From assembly GCA_015657535.1 (NCBI GenBank), contig JADHZB010001999.1, positions 3,173-34,060 on the forward strand: a stretch of 30,888 nt of DNA, in the 5' to 3' direction. The translations under genes and the position numbers were made by a program. Positions 26,101 to 30,888 of this stretch are shown in pieces. Every line of letters begins with the position of its first letter. Within the stretch, counting starts at the first letter, position 1. The stretch is from Nephromyces sp. MM_2019. Its lineage: Eukaryota; Apicomplexa; Aconoidasida; Nephromycida. The notes beneath the pieces were generated by a model, which saw only the letters and a program-made list of their open reading frames with translations, made no database searches and was not told the DNA's origin.

Positions 26101-26487
26101 TTCCAAAGGAAATTCACATATTAGATTCGCTGAATTATCCGTATATTTAAACAACTTTACTTTTGAGCCATTTTCTTTGGTGAATTCAGCTTTAATGTTA
26201 TTGTAATAAAAAGTAAATGGCTTATCAAATGCAAGCTTGTCGGAGTAATTGTTATCACTGATTTTAAAATCAAACACAAGACTTGCAATGGATTTTGATG
26301 ATCTTTCCTTAATAATCAACTCATGAGATAATTTTTTGGGCCTAAAACATAATTCATATTTGCTTATTTTATCTCCAAATTCTTGAGAACTAAATCTGGT
26401 AGAATTTAAGTTATAAAATCTCATCAAATTTTTTTCTTTGATTTTTAGGCATAATACTGGATAGTCTGCTATTTTAATAACTTCCAT
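20169..26487 (-). CDS. WD-like beta-propeller plus coiled-coil protein, about 1,650 aa, candidate CFAP43/CFAP44-family axonemal protein
   Basis: ATG at 26487 (the codon 6 nt upstream is TTG), TGA at 20169-20171. Modelled exons: 26487-25507, 25446-25242, 25174-25050, 24985-24960, 24889-24767, 24710-24664, 24605-24434, 24365-24232, 24164-23860, 23842-23202, 23139-22714, 22648-22582, 22519-22474, 22410-22322, 22257-22099, 22038-21872, 21857-21699, 21646-21584, 21495-21331, 21272-20879, 20798-20658, 20578-20452, 20386-20169. Phases agree throughout and sum to 1,659 aa. Two joints need introns of only 17 and 14 nt (see findings). The first ~1,000 residues look like beta-propeller blades (VVGLENGFLCFMDI; FGYAGGLMFSGNSKGELFIF). 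The rest is helical and charged, including SFNCKLLELNSLRANFIEKI and FIQENKIVEEQDVLKLIKSK. Length, domain order and a helix of the F-x-x-KL-x-EL type recall CFAP43/CFAP44, tether proteins of the axonemal inner-dynein region. A nucleoporin with propeller plus coiled coil is the main alternative. Gene confidence is high; family confidence is about 0.4. Confidence 0.6.
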
Positions 26488-28110
26488 TTTCAATATTAGT
26501 AGTTCACAAAATTATATAATATTCATAATAAATTTTCTTTTCCTAAGCATTTGAGCCGGGGAATTAATCTCAGTAAAAATTCAATAAATTGCAACTGAGT
26601 TAAGGATTTCTAAATTAATGTTACTATTTGATTATTTTTATAAGTTAAATTGTTAAAAGAATCATTTTAAGATTTCAACTTCAACTAATTTGAAAAAATG
26701 ATTCCTACAAAAAATATATAGAATTTTTATGTCTAATTTCAATTGATGTATTCTGAGATCTCATGAATGGGAAATGTTTTATGCCATCTCCAGATCATAA
26801 GAATTTGTTTTTTATTCAAAAGAGACCAAAGTTATAAAAGTAGATCGTTAAAAGATACATATACTAATGAAGATCTTCAAGAGATTCACTTGATGATTGT
26901 GTGTTGTTTGACATGAGTTAAGAGTTTCGAATATAAACTATGTATTATACGCAAAGATATCAAAGTAAACATCAATTACAACTTGTTTTTATTTAGAAAA
27001 GATATTGCTTCAATTTCATAGGAATTAGATAATGAATTTCCATACTGTTTTATAACGAATCAAAAATGTAACAATATGAAGATTACTGCCGGAAGTATAA
27101 TTTTTGACTGAATTTAAAGGTTAGTGTTTAAAATTTTAAACAGAAAGTATGATCACAAACTTAGCATAATAAAGAGTGGCTGACTTTTCAACTAGCTGAT
27201 TGTGTAGTTATTCAAGTAACTAGTTAATTTGTAATTGACAGAATTGTTAGTATCAAGATAAATCTATCTTGACAGTATGGTTTATATGTACTTCTCAGGT
27301 CAAAACAAAATAAAAGAATAAACTATTTCCATTGCTGTTATATATTAAATTTTTTGATATCTTGATCCTTATACATAAATAAAATTATATGATTATTAAT
27401 TTCTCTGTTTAATGGAGACATACTCGAAACAACCCAGTTCAATACATTTTTAAAAAGTTTATCTTAAAGTAGCTTATTATATTATATTTTTAACCGCGTG
27501 TGTATATCTATATGCATCCTGGTTACATTTTATATTGTTACAATAACTTGTGCAAAAAAGTATAAAATGATACTACCTTAGGCACAAAATCTAACATCTT
27601 TTGAATAACACAAATGTTTAATATAACAAGCATCTCCCATAAGTTTAAAATCATTTACCTGATTAAAAAAACACAATTTTGCACTGATCACAAATAATTT
27701 TTTACTTTAGTTCACACTTACCAACTTTGCGTTTAATTCCAATAATATATATTCATTTTACTTCAAACCGATAAATTATTTGTTTAGTCATTTTGCCAAT
27801 ATTTATGTGTTGTTTCAATCTTAGTATACCCCTAAACTTCTTTTTTGATTTTATGGTACTTTATTTATTTCATCGAATGTAACTACACTTTATACAAACT
27901 GGTATGTAGCCTCAGAATAGATAATTTGTGAGTTTTATTGATGCACTTGATTTCATTACAATGATTTGCGGGGGAAATTGAACCCTTTTATAACGTTGTT
28001 TTTCTTTTGGGTTATATATAGACAAATACTCGTTTTGGCCTGTTCAAGCTTTCATAATAATTATTTTTACTTTTTTTTATTTTGGAAACAGCGTGCGACC
28101 ACTCTCTAAA
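26488..28110. other. 1.6-kb AT-rich spacer upstream of the CFAP-like gene
   Basis: No open frame of note, no tandem repeat and no RNA gene recognised. The upstream control region of the CFAP-like gene and the 3' end of the small minus-strand gene should lie here. Confidence 0.55.
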
Positions 28111-28139
28111 TTAATAAACTGTGCGAAAGTGGCCGTAAA

Positions 28140-28419
28140 TCATAAGCTGTGAAGATCCTAAGCACGTGAGAATATAAAAAAGAGAAAACTCAATATATAC
28201 ATAAGCAACAGTTTGCCACTCTTGAAATATTTTAATAGAATAGTCATTTGAAATCGCCATGATTTTTTTAAAGTGATGATTTATAAACCTTTCATCGTCT
28301 ATTGAAAGCATGTATATCCTCTGACCACTATAAACTGAAGACAAGGCGCAATTAACATCACAAATGATGTAAAAGTCTACGTCACAACGAGATCTGCAAA
28401 AATCCAACAATTGTTTCAT
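28140..28419 (-). CDS. Small uncertain gene with a WD-blade-like segment
   Basis: An open frame from ATG 28419 gives MKQLLDFCRSRC..., followed by IYMLSIDDERFINHHFKKIM and AISNDYSIKIFQEWQTVAY, which resembles one WD40 blade (xxx-SNDYSIKIF). Either it reads through to a TAA at 28111, or a 43-nt intron (28200-28158, GTATAT...GCTTAG) is removed and it ends quickly with DLHSL at 28140. Only one blade is visible, so this is either a small protein, the last exon of a longer gene, or a remnant. The sequence TTGTTGGATTTTTGCAG just after the ATG looks like a good splice acceptor, so the first residues may be intron and the real start may lie upstream in the 28,590-28,777 segments. Function unknown. Confidence 0.35.
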
Positions 28420-28571
28420 ACTTGTACTCGATCTTCATCTACTACTTTCATCAATTAGCACTTGTTATGTGCAAGTCAGTCACTTAATCTAATTACAAAT
28501 TGGATCCTAACAAAACTATCAGTCAATTTATTGGTTCTATGCTTCTTCTACTACTAATTGATGAATTAACC

Positions 28572-28777
28572 TTTTTAGTACCCGGATCACTACTCTGATT
28601 TGGCTGTTTTGCGAACGCATAAGAATTCAGCGTTGTATTATTACTCACGTGGTATCAATCGTGCACATATTTTGAAATCCCCACCTTGTCGATCTCCGTT
28701 GATTCTAAATAATTTCGAGCAAGTTTAATATAAGCCGATGATTAATTATACCTCATAATCCGAACTGACCCTAACAT
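28572..28777 (-). other. Possible 5' exons of the small minus-strand gene
   Basis: ATG 28777 opens MLGSVRIM and splices by GT-AG from 28752 to 28704 (47-nt intron) into a frame reading RINGDRQGGDFKICARLIP that ends at a GTGAGT donor (exon end 28649). A possible third exon from 28589 reads LIRVLKR and has a phase-2 donor at AG|GTTAAT. This phase would fit acceptors in front of the 28,419 segment. The GC content is locally higher than in the flanks. The exons are short and the family is unknown, so chance is a real possibility. Confidence 0.25.
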
Positions 28778-29382
28778 CGTTTTTAACCGTTCTGTTGAAA
28801 ATATCTCGGCGGCACTACAAACGAGTTATTTTCTTGTCCTAAATACTCTCGACTTGATTGTCATCTCACTACATTGCATTTAAATAATCCTGATCAATTC
28901 TTTTGAACGAGTTTGAAACTTTGTATAATCTTAACATTTCTCAAGAGTGCTGTAAATACTCTTGATATAATTACTCAAATCTTTTTTAATTTTATGTATA
29001 CAATCGAAAATATACTCTTCTATGATCCCATCACCAACTATATATCCCGTACAACTAGCTTATATATGTATAATATAAAGAAAACAAATAATTTAATCTC
29101 AGTTTTTTTTCTAGATGTTTGCTTATAAAATTTTGAATGTCTTTAAAATCTTTAATAAGAATTGATGTTTAGATTTATATACTAGAAGATCATTTCATAT
29201 GAAATTTTTGGATCTCTGAACGTTTTGATTATTTATTTATGCTTATCTACATGTGTTTTATAAATTTTTTTCAATGGTATATCAAACTTAGTATCTAGAA
29301 AGGTAATTTCGAATAATATTTAGAAACAATATTTGTTTTTTTTATGTAAATAGTCCGATTATTGTAATCTAACTCATCCACA
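28778..29382. promoter_or_regulatory. Divergent intergenic region before the CCCH gene
   Basis: About 600 bp between the possible start of the small minus-strand gene and the CCCH start. The minus strand has a short coding-like stretch (QSSREYLGQENNSF, then VVPPRYFQQNG, 28860-28783) with no ATG, so an upstream exon cannot be excluded. The right half is AT-rich and likely promoter/leader of the CCCH gene. No defined motif is placed. Confidence 0.35.
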
Positions 29383-30690
29383 ATGTCTAGCTATCTAATT
29401 CATCCAAGAAATAATAATATCTCCACAAATGTTTCCGTATTTTGTCACCAAACTAAGCCAAGAGTAAATCATGTTGTACTCAATGAAGCTCAATTGGCCC
29501 AATTTCGTACACATTTATGTGAATCCCATAAGAAAGGTCTATGTCATGATGCAGACTCATGCCCACACTCGCACTGTTTAACTTGGCAAAGAAGGGACCC
29601 ATACATTATTCACTACTCGTAAGTTGTGTGTGCTTGTAGGAGTGAAAAGAGTTTTATTATATATTTATATATATGGGTGCGTTATTTTATATATATGTAT
29701 ATGGGTGTATTATTTTTTATATATGTATATGGGTGCATTATTTTCTATATATGTATATAGGTGCATTATTGTATATTTATTTATATGTATATGGGTGTGT
29801 TATTATATATATATACGTATATGTATATTTTTTGTGTATAAAGAGATATATATATGTATAGATATCTGTATGTATAATGCATGTATATATGTAATTTGAT
29901 ATAATTATATGGACTAGTCAGATGATAAATTGTGTGTGTGTAAATTCACACCATATATATTTTTATAATTATATTTAGAGCCAAACTCTGCCCAGAAATT
30001 GAATTTGTGAGGAAACGTGATAGAAAAATGAATCTCGTTCGCCATTGTAATCGTGGGAGATCAGTAAGTTTTAGTTTAATATATTTTGAGTGTATATAAA
30101 TCTTATTTTGTAAATGTGTGTGTGAATATTATTTTGTGTATGTATGTTTATCTTTTCAAAATTTTTAGTTCTTCTTATTATATTGGGTCTATTCTATTTC
30201 GTGTATATTTCAGTATATGTTTAATTTATATAGGTACATATATAATTATGTGTCTTAATTTAAATTTAAAAATTCATATATATATATAACACTATTTGTG
30301 TGTATCTCAAATGTATATGAATCAATGTATTTACTTATTTCAGTGTATTCATGCACACTCAAAGGAAGAAGAATTATATCACCCCTTGATGTATAAAACT
30401 GTGAGTGTGTGTATATGTAATTTTAAATATATAATAAATTATTTGTGCTTCTACTGACACTCGTAATTTTATTATGATTTATCGTGATGTATTATTTGTG
30501 TATTTATGATTGAACACTACATCGTTTTATTCAATTTTCCAATGATCAGACTTTAAATTGTTTTACACATTATTTGAACTATATTTTAGGAAAGATGTGT
30601 ATGTTTTATTATCTCACATAATACATATATTTCATCTTCAGAAAATGTGTAGCGCCTATCCTAAATGTAATCGCTTCTACTGCCCATTTG
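29383..30690 (+). CDS. Plant-type arginine-rich tandem CCCH zinc-finger protein, 3' end outside the window
   Basis: Likely RNA-binding post-transcriptional regulator. Exons 29383-29618, 29979-30063, 30344-30400 and 30642-30690 join in phase (142 residues seen) and the gene continues past the right edge after G|GTTTGT. The start MSSYLIHPRN follows an AT-rich leader (TCCACA-ATG). Finger 1 is C46-x7-C54-x5-C60-x3-H64 (LCESHKKGLCHDADSCPHSH). It is followed by an Arg-containing linker with the diagnostic RRDPYIIHYS, which parallels the RRDPRxYHYS block of plant RR-TZF proteins. Finger 2 has C83, then C102-x5-C108-x3-H112, with a long 18-residue insertion between its first two cysteines. Then YHPLMYKTKMC parallels the WLHPxRYRTxxC block, opening finger 3 with C129-x5-C135-x4-C140-PF, cut by the window edge before its His. 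Members of this family bind AU-rich RNA and act in RNA granules (family knowledge). Introns are long and microsatellite-filled, like those of the ARM gene. Confidence 0.88.
29673..29792 (+). repeat. 28-bp tandem repeat in intron 1 of the CCCH gene
   Basis: Units beginning ATGGGTGC or ATGGGTGT start at 29673, 29701 and 29729, with a variant at 29757 (ATAGGTGC) and a diverged, longer spacing to 29791. The first three intervals are exactly 28 bp. The repeat gives open frames rich in Tyr/Ile/Val/Cys that should not be taken as genes. Confidence 0.85.
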
Positions 30691-30750
30691 GTTTGTTATA
30701 TATATATCTATATATATACACACACACATATTTATACACTATAGATTTAT

Positions 30751-30888
30751 ATCCTATGTATGTATATATTTATATCCTATGTGTGTATATATTTATATCC
30801 TATGTGTGTATATATTTATATCCTATGTGTGTATATATTTATATCCTATGTGTGTATATATTTATATCCTATGTGTGTATATATTTAT
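30751..30888 (+). repeat. 23-bp tandem repeat at the right edge, six copies
   Basis: The unit ATCCTATGTGTGTATATA plus TTTAT (23 bp) starts at 30751, 30774, 30797, 30820, 30843 and 30866. The stretch 30751-30888 is exactly six units, only the first differing visibly by one base. It lies in the fourth intron of the CCCH gene and runs off the window, so the true array is longer. Confidence 0.95.

Noticed and set aside
27955..27990. GGGTTCAATTTCCCCC on the minus strand, resembling a tRNA T-arm
   Set aside because: The flanks do not form an acceptor stem, D-arm or anticodon arm.
29624..29899. Long Tyr/Ile/Val/Cys-rich open frames on the plus strand
   Set aside because: They are produced by the 28-bp tandem repeat in CCCH intron 1, not by a gene.

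Overview
The window is eukaryotic nuclear DNA. It is very AT-rich, full of (TA)n and (TG/AC)n microsatellites, and carries split protein genes with GT-AG introns read in the standard code. The gene set suggests an alveolate, most likely an apicomplexan or a relative: a plant-type arginine-rich tandem CCCH protein, a very long armadillo protein, a kinesin, a MOZART1 homologue and a long WD-like/coiled-coil protein resembling flagellar CFAP43/44. This placement is inference. No rRNA, tRNA, transposon or CRISPR array was recognised.

Layout. (1) About 1-11,916, minus strand: one large armadillo-repeat gene. I could model 26 exons whose splice phases all agree (4,831 coding nt, 1,610 codons). It runs off the left edge. 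Most of its introns are 60-505 nt and packed with microsatellites. (2) 11,917-14,692: gene-poor AT-rich spacer with a nested inverted repeat and a TGCATGCA palindrome. (3) 14,693-17,971, minus: an N-terminal-motor kinesin, two exons, 1,072 aa. (4) 19,111-19,386, minus: an intronless 91-aa MOZART1-like protein. (5) 20,169-26,487, minus: about 24 short exons with mostly short introns, giving about 1,650 aa with a beta-propeller-like N-terminal half and a helical/coiled-coil C-terminal half. (6) About 28,140-28,777, minus: a small uncertain spliced gene. (7) 29,383 to the right edge, plus: a CCCH zinc-finger gene, four exons seen, continuing beyond the window.

Four of the six loci suggest cytoskeletal or scaffold roles: kinesin motor, gamma-tubulin complex subunit, candidate axonemal protein and ARM scaffold. 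In a eukaryote this proximity need not mean co-regulation. The most useful points for follow-up are the complete ARM gene model, the MOZART1 and CFAP43/44-like assignments, two junctions in the CFAP-like gene that seem to need introns of 14 and 17 nt (or hide sequence errors), and the contrast between microsatellite-filled introns at both ends and compact introns in the middle.
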